Origin: Ahaetulla prasina
Lineage: Eukaryota > Chordata > Lepidosauria > Squamata > Colubridae
Assembly: GCF_028640845.1 (NCBI RefSeq)
Contig: NC_080539.1
Location: forward strand, 303,896,016-303,960,015
Direction: 5' to 3'
Length of the DNA: 64,000 nt
The notes below the pieces were generated by a model. The model was not told the DNA's origin, did not search any database, and saw only the letters and a list, made by a program, of their open reading frames with translations. The translations under genes and the position numbers were made by a program. The first letter of the stretch is position 1. Every line of letters begins with the position of its first letter. Positions 14,501-28,490 of this stretch are shown one piece after another.

Positions 14501-16188
14501 AAAAAGACCAGTGAGCTCAAAGGGATTGAGGAACAGATGAAGGCAACACAGGAGGACATATTGGAATAACAAGAGATTGCTGGATCATGTTTATACCATG
14601 GTTAAATACAAATTATAAAACACCCAAAGACTTCATAAATTGAATAGGAATTCTAAACTCTGTTAATCTGCTAGACTCAAGGACAGCATTTAAAATCACT
14701 CAATAAATTTCCATGACCAATGATGAGCTTGAACCTAGAACTCCTTGGCACAATTTAATCAGCATGCGATCTTGGCTGATGGACCAATGACATAGGGCAT
14801 AGGATTCATGTAGAGACATGATTTCCTGAACTTCAAACCTTGTTGGATGTAGCTGTGGGTTGAAACAACCTCAGCAGTTCCAAGAACTCCCAACTTCAGC
14901 ACTTCCTTGAAACATAGATACAATATCTGAAAATTCTGCCTGGGGAAATCCAGGATAAATTTAATATATGTGCTGCTTATGTCAGCAATTAAATTCTTAT
15001 GATTTCTGCCTAATTAATCTGAAGGATTAAATTGAAGGTCTGGATTAATCTAATCTTTTGCCTACAAGTAAACTGGATTTCTAAGGCAATTAGAACTTAG
15101 ATAAGTTTGTGCCTGGTAGTATTCATTCATTCATTCATTCATTTTTACCATGTATATATTAATACGTTATGTCTGCTTTCTCATGATTTGTCATGGAGAA
15201 AATCTATTTATATAGTTGCTAGGAATCAAAAATGACATGATGGCACATAATCAATCTCATTATTCCAAATGAAAATATATTGTCAAAATGGTGTTCAGTT
15301 TCATCTTAGACTTGGGTGTTTCATACTCGTGCCTAATTCTCCATTGCTCACCTTCAAGTGATAAACCTAAAATTAGTTTTAAAACCTTCACATTAGAATG
15401 TGGTTAAATCTTAGCCAAAGTAAGTTAATACAAAGTGTAATGTCATTAATTCATGTCACCCTGAATTAGATAAAAGGAAAATTTAAATAATCAAAATATG
15501 TTATGACACATGCATTTTTATTTTTATTTTTTCAGTTCAGCTCCTCCTGAGAATATTGTTACTAATGGTGTACTAGTGGTAATTTCCATTTTGCTTTTTT
15601 TCTCTTTTTAAAAATTCATGTTGTTGTGGTCATATGGCTATTGTAACTCTGCAGCCCCTAAATTTGACTTTATTTTGTGTAGTGGGTATGCGAATAGAGT
15701 GGCTGAGTGCAATTAGTTGAGGTGGATAGTATAAAGTTTCACCATAATGAAATGAGACTTAAAAAAGCCTCTATAACCATATACAGAGTTTCTTTACCTT
15801 TGTGGTATGAATAAGGAAACCACACAGGAATTATACCTTTAATTATAATTTCCAACTATCTCAAAGGCTTCAGAACAAGCCATAAATTGGTCAGCCTAGC
15901 ATAAACACTATGAAGTAAACCCATCATATTTAATTGAGTTTCCTCTCACATAAGCAGGCATGAGAGAGCTCTGAAAGAGGTGTCCTAAGTATATTGGGAG
16001 TAAAAGAAATGAGGGGAGTGTATGATGTATGAACTATATGTATTCACAAACGCGCAGAAACACATACACAAATGGTGTGGTAGACTGAATCATTTAGACC
16101 ATTTTGGGAGCCGCCCAGAGATAATTATATGCTGAGAGGGTTTATACATTTAAATAAATAAACTAACAAATAAATATCAGATAGGTAG

Positions 16189-16269
<81 letters not shown>

Positions 16270-16318
16270 TATGGATGGATAGGTAGGTAGGTAGGTAGAG
16301 AATGATAGATAGATAGAT

Positions 16319-16387
<69 letters not shown>

Positions 16388-19300
16388 GCAGGCAAGCAGG
16401 CAGACAGGCAGGCCTCTCAGGCAATTTAAGGGTCTTTGTTCAGAAAAGTTTAGCAGAATCAGGGCATCTCAAAGAGGCAATTACATTTCCATTTTGGTTC
16501 CTACTTGAATCAATTTTCAGAACCAAACATAGATGCCTCCCACATTTTAGTGCTCTCAACGTTCATGAAAAATTATGTTTAACTTCATGTATTTAAAATA
16601 GGGAAAATATTCTAATTCGGCTATTAATATAGGTATTTGTTTAGATATCTCTGGTTAATTCTCATGTTGTAAAACATTCCCAGTGATATTCTATTTCTAT
16701 CAAAGCTATCTTGCTTTGATTCCTAAGATTTTCTTCTCCTTTTGATAGTCCCGTGAAATTTCCTGTTTGGAGATAGAAGTGAATAATATGAAACACGTTT
16801 CAAAAGGTAATACTTGGAAATGTATAGTTTTATATTTATATTTAATTTAAAAGCCTGTATATATTGTTTAATAGTCATTGGCCAATGATGTAAAAGATGA
16901 ATCACATGGATCAGATAAATGCAGTTGATCACAGAGTAAAAAAAGTGTACAATACAAATGTGGTTGTAATTCCAATACATATACATCATTGACTCCAGTA
17001 TATACAGTATAACTCTGGTATATGTAACTAAGCAAAATCTGACAAAAGAAGATTCCTCTATTATTTAAGTCTCAGACTCCCTACAAGAAGACTTCTGCCT
17101 TGAATGTCCATTGAAACATCGTTCAGAAGGGCAATAACTAGAGATCTGGGGGCAAGGTGTTTTATAAAAATGGAGAATAATATTCTTTCTTCCCTGTCTC
17201 AGGGCACAGAGTACACCTTATCTTGCCCTTCTGGATCAAATACACTAGATATATTGGTTCTCTGCGGAGCGATTGTCTCTATAACTATAAGAGATTACTA
17301 TAAATTGTGGTACTTGTCTATATACTACTAAAACACTAATTAACATGACCTTTAACTAGATGAAACAGTGCATCACAGAGCAACTATTTTTGAACAAAGC
17401 TTCCTCAAATGGGCTAACCTACAGAATGTATCCAAAATCCAGGCTCCATGTCTCATGAGAGAATGAAATTTGGGAAATTGTGGCTGCTTCAGTCCTATTG
17501 GCAGCTGCTGCACTGCTAGACTTCTGCTGTGGTTTTGTGATTTTCATTTTCAATGTTCCCTGAGTTTTGCAATTCCTCATTCCTTCCTCCACCTTAACTG
17601 CCTCTTTGGAAGGGAAGGAAAGGGAAGGGAGGGGAGGAGAGGAGAGAAAAGGGAAGTTGCAGCAAAGAGGTGGAAGGAAGAAGGGAAGGAAGGAAGGAAG
17701 GAAGGAAGGAAGGAAGGAAGGAAGGGAGGGAGGGAGGGAGGGAAGGGAAGGGAAGGGAAAGGAAGGGAAGGGAAGGGAAGGGAAGGAGGGAGGGAGGAAG
17801 GAAGGAAGGAAGGAAGGAAGGAAGGAAGGAAGTTATAGGCACGTAGCTTTCCTTGATATATGCCTTTAAAAACACAGAGAGAGAAACATATACCCCTACT
17901 TAGCTACTTGGGATATATATGGTCTTTTATATGAAGCTTTCCTGAATATTTACTGTTTCATAACAAACATTTTAAGCCAAGTAATGTATTAGATATATAA
18001 TGGTGGAATGTGCTTTAGAGAATTGTAACACTTTACTTTAGCGGTTATCTGTTTGTTTTATATTTTCATGGGATGCAAGTTAAGTTTGACATTAATAAAG
18101 GAGTTCCCTGTGTAACTGTATCTTTCCTTCTCCACAGATGAAATTGCTTTATTTACTATGCAAGGATGCTATGAAGAATCTCAGAAACTTCCGTTGACGT
18201 CTTCTGTTCCTCTTGAATTTCAATGCGTCAAGTGTAAAGAATCTGCCCTAAAAATTGAATTACTAAAGAATTTGTGTGGCACAAATTCTGTATGTTTTTA
18301 AGGCACATTTTAATTCAGAAATCAAAACAAACCTATTTCAATTACTTGCTCTATATAGCATACATTTATTTTGAATAAAAATACAGAGGCAGGACCTCCA
18401 CCACTTCTAGGGATATCTAGCCATCATTGGAACTAGTTAACACCTATTATAACACTGATAGGTACACACTTGTGATCTGTCACATGATACTCTATTTCCA
18501 TATATATAGAAGATGTGAGCAGAAAATCTATTTTCTCCTTTGTTAAACCTAATAAAATAATAATATGACATTTTTTAAGATCAACAAAGGTATTGCAACG
18601 TAAACTTCCTTGAGCTTTCCATCATATTATGAAAATGAATTATTCTTATTTGAGCAATGGTTTAATTTGCAGATGTAGCTAAATCTATTCAGTTGACTTT
18701 AGTTGGAAGTGAATCATACACTGTTGATTAATTCTAACTAATTTGGTTGTACCCAATAAGCTATGTTCACATATTGCAGTTTAATGTGATGGTTAACCTT
18801 TCCGTGTTGATGTTTGTGTGTGTGAACACACATTAATATGTATCTTCCAATGTAAATGTGCAGACAGATGGGAGGGAGGACTTTGGGAGGTGAAATTGCA
18901 AATGAAATTCAGTGTTCTAGAACAGGGGTCTCCAATCTTGGCAACTTGAAGATTTGTGGACTTCAACTCCCAGAATTCAATTCTGTGAGTTGAAATCCAC
19001 AAGTCTTCAAGTTGCCAAGGTTGGAGATCCCTGTTCTAGAATATGGGGCTCAGTTGAATATTAGCAGAGGTAAAACTCACTTGAACTCTTTTCACTTAGC
19101 AGTAGCCATTCACCCCACTCTGTGCTCAAGAAAAATGCTAAGTATCTAGCCTGCATCCTAGTTCATTGGAACAAGAGGAAGTGGGAGCTGTCAACAAAGA
19201 AATAACAGCAGCAACAAAGAAAGAGCATCACCTGTTCTTATTGTGAATGTTTCCAAAATGTTTTCTTTGTTAATTATTGTTAATTATTCATATAGAACAT

Positions 19301-22300
19301 ATTTTTGATTCAGCCACCTCATAAATATGTTAAACAGCTATCTCTAACAACAGAGCTTTGTGAGCCAATAGAAGATTGCTAATTAATTAAATTTATTATA
19401 ACTGTCCAATGCTCCCTGGGTGACATACAACTTCCCTCCCCATTCATAAAAATAGATAAATCATAAAACCACATAAGCTTCTTTATTTTCCAATTAATGC
19501 AATATACTGCATTGTGGATTTAAAATTGAGCTTGCCTAATATTCAGTATTTAAAGATTGGATCATGGCAACTAGAATAATTTTTGTTTTTTGCTAGTCTG
19601 AGATGTTTCTCTGTTCATCCAAGCAGCCTCATATGAGCAGTGAAATCACAGACTAGCAAAAAACCAAAAAATTAGCCCAGTTGCCATGATTCAATTTTTA
19701 GACACCTTGGCCTGGATGATTGAGAGGCTTCATCAACATATTGCAATGCATTTTGGGAAGGAAAACCCCTGAAGTTGATGTGGCAGGAGTTGGTACATTC
19801 CAACAACTCTCTGCCTAACTAACTTGCTCTGACTGATGAAGCTGCTTGGATGAGCAGCAAAATGTCTCAGACGAGCAAAAAAATTAACAAATAAAAAAAT
19901 TAGTTCACCTGCTATGATTCAACCTTCAGACACCTTTGCCTGGATGATTGAGAATCTTCATTCACTAACATAACATACTTCCTGATTTTAAAAAAAATCC
20001 AGTTTTTTTGAATCAATATTATAGCCAATGGAAATGTGTTTTGTAATAAACTGAAGATGCTCTTGTTTTAATAGCTGTTGCTGTGTGTTAATACAACAAA
20101 TTAACACTGCAATCCTACAGATATCTACCCAGGAGAAAGTTCTACTGAGTTCAAGATTGCAAGTCTGCAACAGTTAAGGATGTTGTGTATTAATCCGTTC
20201 AACCTTTTAGTGTTTTTCAGATAGAAACACAGATAAAACTGTTTGTCTTACTTTACCTCTGGATTCGATCTCTATGGAAAAAGAAGTCACTATAACCCAG
20301 GTAAATACTGTTTCACGGTGGAATATGGAAAATCTTTAATGTCTTTTTTAAGATTAAAAACTTAATTTTGTATTGCAAAAAGAGTATGGCTCAATATGTT
20401 ATTGTGAATTAAACATGTTAATTAACTTTTAAGGTAACAAATGTAGAGAAATAATTTCATCTTTAAACAATGGAACTTTACATTTTGTGGATTCCATCCA
20501 CAGCCATTCTGGCTAATGGAAAGGGTTGTTTAAAATAGTTCAACAATATCTGACGAGGGCACACCTCCATACACACACCCATACACACATTGGACAATGT
20601 GGGAACTGCCAAAAGGTCTCCAGGATGTCAGAGAAAGATCTTCTAGAGATACTAAGAATTTTTTTTGACTCTGAAGGCATGTGTTCAGTTGTGACTTCCA
20701 ATTCCTCAAGTAAAATAAGAAAAATGTTATTATGCAGACATATAGATGAAATATTACACACAGTCAAGATAAAATTGCTATACAAGTATTACAACCAGTT
20801 CCTTACAACTAATTGAATATTCAGAGTTACAATGTACCACAACCCCAGTCACGTGACTACATATCATACAGTCGGCAACAGGCACACATTTAGAGCTTTT
20901 GCATTATCCCACAGTCATTTAACCACAATTTACAATGTTCCTTACAACTAATTGAATATTCAGAGTTACAATGTACCACAACCCCAGTCACGTGACTACA
21001 TATCATACGGTCTGCAACAGGCACACATTTAGAGCTTTTGCATTATCCCACAGTCATTTAACCACAATTTACAAAGTTGGGTTTTTTGGGGTGGGAGGAG
21101 AAACTGACCTTTACTTTCAGTTTTTGGCAAAAGCAACCTATAGTAAACAATGAGTTCTCTTAATGACTGCTGCAAGAAAATGCTATAAAATTGGGCCAGT
21201 CACATAGATGACTGTATTGACGCTTTATGACTGTCAGACTTACAACAATAATGGGCAGGCTCCATTATAGTTATAAGTCAAGGACTACATGTGCTTTGAC
21301 ACTTGCATAAAATGTGAGGTATCAAACATTTCAAACATGTACAACACGGGTGTCAAACTTGCCGCATCATGTTGCCATCACGTGACATTTCACTACGTTT
21401 TTCCCATTCGTGGAGCTGGGGTGGGCATGGCCTGCCCTGTCCGTGGGCCGCCAGTTTGATACCCCTGATGTAGGAAGATGTCTGCAATGTCACCCAACAT
21501 GAAGAAATTATGTGGGATAATCTCACAGAAATCATGTCATTGGTTCCATTTAAAAATCATCTTCATTTGCTTATTGGATAAGTAGAAGAAGAAACCAACA
21601 ATAAAAGTTATTTCTTGTGGCATTTATTCTTTAAATGTCAAGAAGATTTTGAAATGTAAAAATTAATTTGTTTGTGTGATTTGCTTGTTATCATTATTTA
21701 GCATATGATGAGAACATGACAAGGAGAAGTAAACATATACTTCATATACAGTTACAATTACAATCCATGTAATTATTTACAAAACTTTTATGGGGGTTTG
21801 GCAGAGGCCTCATAACTGGACGTCCAATTATTCAAGCTAATCAGCTAATAAGCTATTCAGGCGATTGCCTCTGGTGTTGCTTCATGCAGGTCTTCGAAGG
21901 AACCAGAAATGCATATCATGGGCACTCTTGCACAATATGTTTAATATTTTAATGTTTAATTTGTCATGTTTAATTTATCTGCCATGTAGGTCTATTATGA
22001 GTTTGAGATTAAATTCAGTGGTTCACAGAACTTGGGCAAACAAAAATCTTAATTAGAGAAGGTATAGTTGCTTGACTTGCCTAATTTATGGGAGTGTCCT
22101 TCCTGGTCATGATAGATAAAACTGAATTCTGCCAGAGCTCCATCTTATCTTTTGACTGCCAATTGAGGTTCATGGATATGTTTTACCAATATTATACTCT
22201 TTTGTCCTACAGAGTATTTTTTGCAATCCATACATTATATTTTTGAGAGCCAGTTTGATATACTAGATCAGGTATCAGGTTAGAAACCAGGAGACTGTGA

Positions 22301-25300
22301 ATTCTAATTCTGATTTAGGCACAAAATTGGGTTAGTCAGACACTCTCTCAATTCTAGGAAAGAGGCAGTGGCAAACCACTTCTGGAAAAAACCTTGCCCA
22401 GAAAATTGCAGGATGTCACCAGGCAGTTGCCTGAAGTAAAAAATTGATCCAAAGATCCAAAAAAAGAAAACACTATATTTTGTAAATCATTTCAGGTTTG
22501 CCATTTGATTTTCAGGTTTGCTTTAAGTTTGCTTTGAAAAGATTGTGTTGCTTTGTGGGCGATAGTGATGCCAAGATTTCTGAGATGTTTTTCTTTGATA
22601 TATAGAAGAATAATCCGTTTAAGAGGATTGTGATGGTTGTGCTGTATTTGACTAGTGTATGGATTGACTCTTTTCCATGAAGTTCACTGTGTTAGAAAAT
22701 GTTACATAAATATCTAGTCCTGTTTTCTGGAATTCAAAATATAATTGTGCATGTGAGCAAGGGAATATGTAGGTGAATATAGAAATTGATGATTTTTCCA
22801 TAAAAATGTCAGACAGTGATCTCAAAAAGTCTCTTTCAAATAAATAATAATTAAATTTCAATTAAATGATATTTACTTTAACAAATTATTAACAGCATTT
22901 TTATCTCTAGGACAAAGCAATTGAATTATCTGTAAAGGTAAAAGACTGGTAAGAGAAAATACTTTAATTTATTGATTGACAAGGGGTCATCAAGCTGGAT
23001 CTTAACTAGATTTTTTCCATAATGATCTGTCCCTAACCTGGTTTTTTAATCTTGCAATGATTTTTGTGCATGATGCAATAATCTCTGCTGCCTCCACTAT
23101 CATCTGCGATGTTTCAGTCTTATGTCTGGGTTAAGATGGAAGTGTGATTTTGCTTGAGATTCTTTTCCATATTACTGGATATTATTATACCGGTAGTGTC
23201 TTCCTAAATTAATCATAACAGTAATATTTCATTTCTTTCATCATGGACCATATGCAAGGCAAAAAGAGCTTGATGTACGTTTAGACTATGAACTGTGTCC
23301 AGATGAACAAATATTTATACAGAAAAGGAAGAAAATTGTAGCAGCTGCCTTGAAAAGGGTTCTTTGCATGGACAATGATTTGCAAGATCATGAGGTATGT
23401 AAAGCATAACCATTGGAATTCAATATGGATAATTAAGATTTAGTTTCCCATTAATAATCAAGACCAGGGGTCTCCAACCTTAGTCCCTTTAAGACTTGTG
23501 GACTTCAACTCCCAGAGTCCCTCAGCCAGCTTTGGGGGTTGAAGTCCACAAGTCTTAAATGGACCAAGGTTGGAGACCCCTGATCTAGACCTCTGGCAAA
23601 CCTAAACCTAGATGGAAGAGTTAGGCAGATTTGGAAATAGGATGGAGAAAATTGATAAATGAATAAATTCGTAATTTATTTGGTTAGACACAGAAATATT
23701 TTTGCATCACATTATGTCTTGGGTAACATTTTCACAACATATGGGCAGACTGAACCATAGTTTCAACTAGGAAACTGTGAGTATCCTAGACTAAGCCAAG
23801 TCCAAAAACTCCCAAAAATTCTTGGAAGCCTAGCACTCAGACAAATCAGCCATCAAAAGGTACATAATAATAAACTAAACTATATTCCATTCAAAAGAGA
23901 CAACCAAAAAGCCAAAAAGGAAACAAAAAGACCTAGACACCTCCTCACCAGCAATCAACACCCAGATGAGCAGAGATTAACATCAGGGCCTCTGGTGGCG
24001 CAACAGGCTAATGCAGCCTATTATTAACAGCAACTGCTTGCAATATTGCAGGTTCAAGTCCCACCAGGCCCAAGGTTGACTCAGCCTTCCATCCTTTATA
24101 AGGTAGGTAAAATGAGGACCCAGATTGTTGGGGGGCAATAAGTTGACTTTGTATATAGTATACAAATGGATGAAGACTATTGCTTGACATAGTGTAAGCC
24201 GCCCTGAGTCTTCGGAAAAGGGCGGGATATAAATGCAAAAAAAAAAAAATTAACATTAGTCCAACAATCTGTGGCTCAGACTGCTAAGACAGTCTGTTAT
24301 TAACACAGCTGCTTGCAATTACTGCAGGTTCTAGTCCCACCAGGCCCAAGGTTGACTCAGCCTTCCATCCTTTATAACAGGGGTGTCCAAACTTGGTCCC
24401 TTTAAGACTTGTGGACTTCAATTCCCAGAGTTCCTCAGCCAGCTTTGGGACTCTGAGGGACTCTGGGAGTTGAAGTCCACAAGTCTTAAAGGGACCAAGT
24501 TTGGACACCCCTGAAATAGGATGAAGACTATTGCTTGACATAGTGTAAGCCGCCCTGAGTCTTTGGAGAAGGGCGGGATATAAATGCAAATAAAAAAAAA
24601 TCAATAAGCAAACATCTCCACAATCAAGTAATTACCAACTAAGACGAACAAACTAATAGTAAACAGCAGGCCAATCAAGGAATCACCAAGACCACTCCCA
24701 CTAACACTGACAAAGCAAGTATATAAAACAGGGGTGTCCAAACTTGGTCCCTTTAAGACTTGTGGACTTCAATTCCCAGAGTTCCTCAGCCAGCTTTGGG
24801 ACTCTGAGGGACTCTGGGAGTTGAAGTCCACAAGTCTTAAAGGGACCAAGTTTGGACACCCCTGATATAAAATGATAGCAAACCCTCCTACTAGCACTGA
24901 TGATGTTACCTAGTTTGATAATGAAACATCTGCGAAAAAACAACCAAGCTTGGAGCACCAAGGACTCTACAGCTTGAATTATTATTTATTTTTTTTAAAA
25001 AAGTCTGGGAATTTTTTTCCAATTTTGATTTGTGAAGTTACCTTGATATTCTTATTTGCTCCTTTTTAACATTGATAAAAAGAAGTTTTTTACTTCATTG
25101 AGCTTTATTTGTTGAATTATAGGTACCTGTGGTGGCTATCATGGCCACAGGAGGTGGAGCTCGGGCATTTACAGCTTTACATGGCCATTTACTTAGTCTT
25201 CAGAAATTGAATCTCTTAGACTGCCTCATGTACATTTCTGGATCTTCTGGTTCTACTTGGTAAGAACAACACAAGCAAATGATTGTTTTATTTTGTTTTG

Positions 25301-28300
25301 TTTTGTTTTGTTTGAACCCCTCTGCCTCTCACATATTCTCACAAGAATAGTTGCCTTATGGTGAGATGGATGGCCATAAATGTAATAAATCAATAAAATA
25401 AATACATTCAAATTGGCTGTTCATATTATACTCTTGCTAATAAACACAATCTTTTAAATGTAATTTGATGAAGAAATGAGATTGATGGGCAGAATTCATA
25501 TATTTAGAATTTATTTATTTATTTAAAACATTCCTATATCTTCCCATATTTTAACCAACTAAGTGACCCCCAACGAAAAATTAAAGCAATATATAAAATT
25601 ATACTAAAAATATAAAACTACTTAGATTAAACTATGTTACATAGGCCAGGGACTGCCACGGAAAAATCCTGTTTCCTAATCCCATCCAATTATAGTATTT
25701 AAGTGAAGTATCTGACCTGGTAATTTTAAAAAATACAATAAAATTAAAGCAAAAATCTGTTTACTTCCTGTATACAGAATGATGATGATATTAACTGCTC
25801 TGATTTAAGAAAAAAAATGGAATTGTGTGAGCATACACATGGGGCAGTTCTCATTCATTAAATTCACCAGTTGGCCCTGGTTAAGCTTCTGTTGAACAGA
25901 TTAGATGGAAGTGTGATTTAAGCTTTGGAAGAAAGGGCAGGTTACCAGGATGAAATATCCAAATATGCAGTAAATGTATAAATTGCATAACCAGGTTGGA
26001 GAGTTCTGTTCTTGGTTTTGTTTTAAATTGGAATGCCTGAATTTAGGAATGCCTAAATTATATTATGAAAGATAATTTAGGGAATTGTAACTCTTGTTAT
26101 CAAGCTCTGTCTTTTTTGTAGGACACTCTCAAATCTGTATGAAGATCCTGATTGGTCACAGAAGGATCTTTTAAGACCGATTGCAGAAGCTCGCAAAAAC
26201 ATGTCCAAATGCAAACTGGATTGCTTTACATTAGACCACTTAAAAGAATACCGGGATATTCTGAAGCAGCGGAAAAAGGATGGCTACAAAACCTGCATTA
26301 CTGATCTCTGGGGACTTTTCGTCGACCAAGCATTAGGAAATGGGGTAATAAAAGTTTCTGATTTCTCAATTATGAAGGGTTCTGATAGAAGCCTGAATAT
26401 ACATGCTGAAAGATCAAAGCAATGCAAGCAACACCATAGACTTATCCTGACATTCAGTTTGAACGTGCAGAATACAAATCTGGTATGGGATTGAAGGTAT
26501 GGTGTAGGGTTTCCTGCCTGGGCAGTGGGTTGGACTAGAAGACCTCCAAACTACCTTCCAACTCTGTTATTATGTTATGTTATGTTATGTTACCTGGGCT
26601 GATCTCACCCACCATCAAAAGTTAACATTACATTATGCTGCTTCTTCTTTTGACGTCTTCACATCCAATGCAAAGGTAATGAGGAGATTCTACGTTTCTT
26701 ACATAGAACATTCCTTATGCTTACCATGCAATTCATAACAATGGAACAGGTGAAGATATGACATTGGGTGGTAGAGCACATAGTGAGCCTCTATATAATT
26801 TATGTGCTCAATACATTCAGATCAAATGTCTATGGAGATTCTCAGTCATCCAGGTCATCGTTGTCCCAAAGGTGCTTTAGGTAGGAGTTCCTAAACACAT
26901 AGCACAACACAGGAAAATAAATGTTTTAAAGAAATTTAATATTTGATTTGTTGTTGTTTGATTTGTTTTTACCTTTGTTTGGTTGATGATTATATATGTA
27001 TAATTTTTATAGTTATTTTAATATCCCAAAGATACTTTTTCAAGAAGCAACTGGACTTTGAAGAAAAACAAGAAAATCCACTTGCCTTTTGAAAAAGCAC
27101 CTTTCGGACATTCAGATCAAATGCCTAAATATGATGCTTCTATCTTCCAGCTCTGTTATTCTATTATTCTATTTTTGAAAGGGACCTCCAAATTCACAGC
27201 ACAATGTAACAATATTTTGTTGGCAATTCCCCAACTTCTTTGTATACCAAATGTAAAATCCTTATTTCAGGTACGAAGTTTGTACCTTGATTTCCCTTGA
27301 TATTTCACTATAAGCAGTCTCCCATTAGATTAAAAATACTCCGGTAATTCTCTTTTTCCCATTCTTGAGTTCACATCAATCTTTCTTTAAAAGCATAACA
27401 CTGCCATAATTATGGAACTTTATCCAGTTATAATGGGACTTCTGAGTCTAAGATTTCAGCCTAAGATTCCTGTAGTAACTTTTCTGACTTATATTCTGAC
27501 TTAAATCTTCAGGGTCACATTTTTTTATTTCTAAAACTCATCAAACACTTTTAACAAGCACTGTGAATATCAATATGTATTCACTGATATGCTCACTTTC
27601 TACCATTTTATAGCCTATAACGTTTTTAAAACCCGATACCATAGAAAAGGGAGCACTGTAGATTGTTTCTCTCAGATTATTAATAATATATAGAAAGAGA
27701 ACTGGGAGGGGTACACAAATTAATATATCCTGGTGTTGGTTGTTTCATAATGAAGTTATGAACTTACATGAGGACCATATGAAATATTTAGGGAAACTGT
27801 TTTAAGAATGGGAGAAACTAAATATTTTAACTTCTATATGACTGCAAAAAATGTGATTTGGGGCATCAAAAAACAAAAACAAAAACACAACAGAAATCAC
27901 ACAAACATATATTGCAGGCTGAGCTTGTCTAACACCTTGGCCCCAATGCCGAAGAGAACATCTACATCATCAAACCTTCCTAAGAGCTAAGAGAGAGAGG
28001 GCTGGTTTAATCTCAGTGAAGATAATAGCAAAAACACACTTCCCAGGTCTCATTGCATGATATTGTTTTGAGGAAGTCGCTGGGGCATATCTATTTTGCT
28101 GGACACAATAATCGCAATCTGGCAAATAAAATGGCAGATAATTCCAGTGAGATGGAGAAGGAAATCTTAATGCCTTGCTTAAAACTAAGTGAATGTGGAC
28201 TACAGTTTTTTCCCAGTCTCTTTTCTGATGATATAGTTGGAAGAGTATATATTACTAGAATTCTCCAACAATAGGGTACTTAAGTTTTAAAATATTTTTT

Positions 28301-28397
28301 TATTTATTTAATTTTGTCATAACAATATACACAAGCATCACACAAAAAGATTATATAATATGTAAACATATATATGATGAGAAACAAGGAAGTATAA

Positions 28398-28490
<93 letters not shown>

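Larger units (their letters stand above)
23770..24970 (+). mobile_element. PLE-like repeat broken up by nested SINEs and MITEs
   Basis: Pieces at 23770-23987, 24596-24720 and 24873-24970 follow the order of the element at 6840. The opening piece contains ATTCTTGGAAGCCTAGCACT and the closing one GATGATGTTACCTAGTTTGA. Two SINEs and two MITEs are inserted between the pieces. Confidence 0.5.

Noticed and set aside
16125..16424. Minus-strand open frames rich in SIYLSIYL repeats
   Set aside because: They are translations of the GATA/GA microsatellite, with no non-repetitive coding part.
17470..17875. Long frames on both strands rich in EGRK or SFLPSFLP
   Set aside because: They are read through the GGAA/GGGA polypurine array and have no splice or domain support.
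20799..21076. Direct repeats as a CRISPR array
   Set aside because: Two 139-bp units without spacers in vertebrate DNA; this is a tandem duplication.
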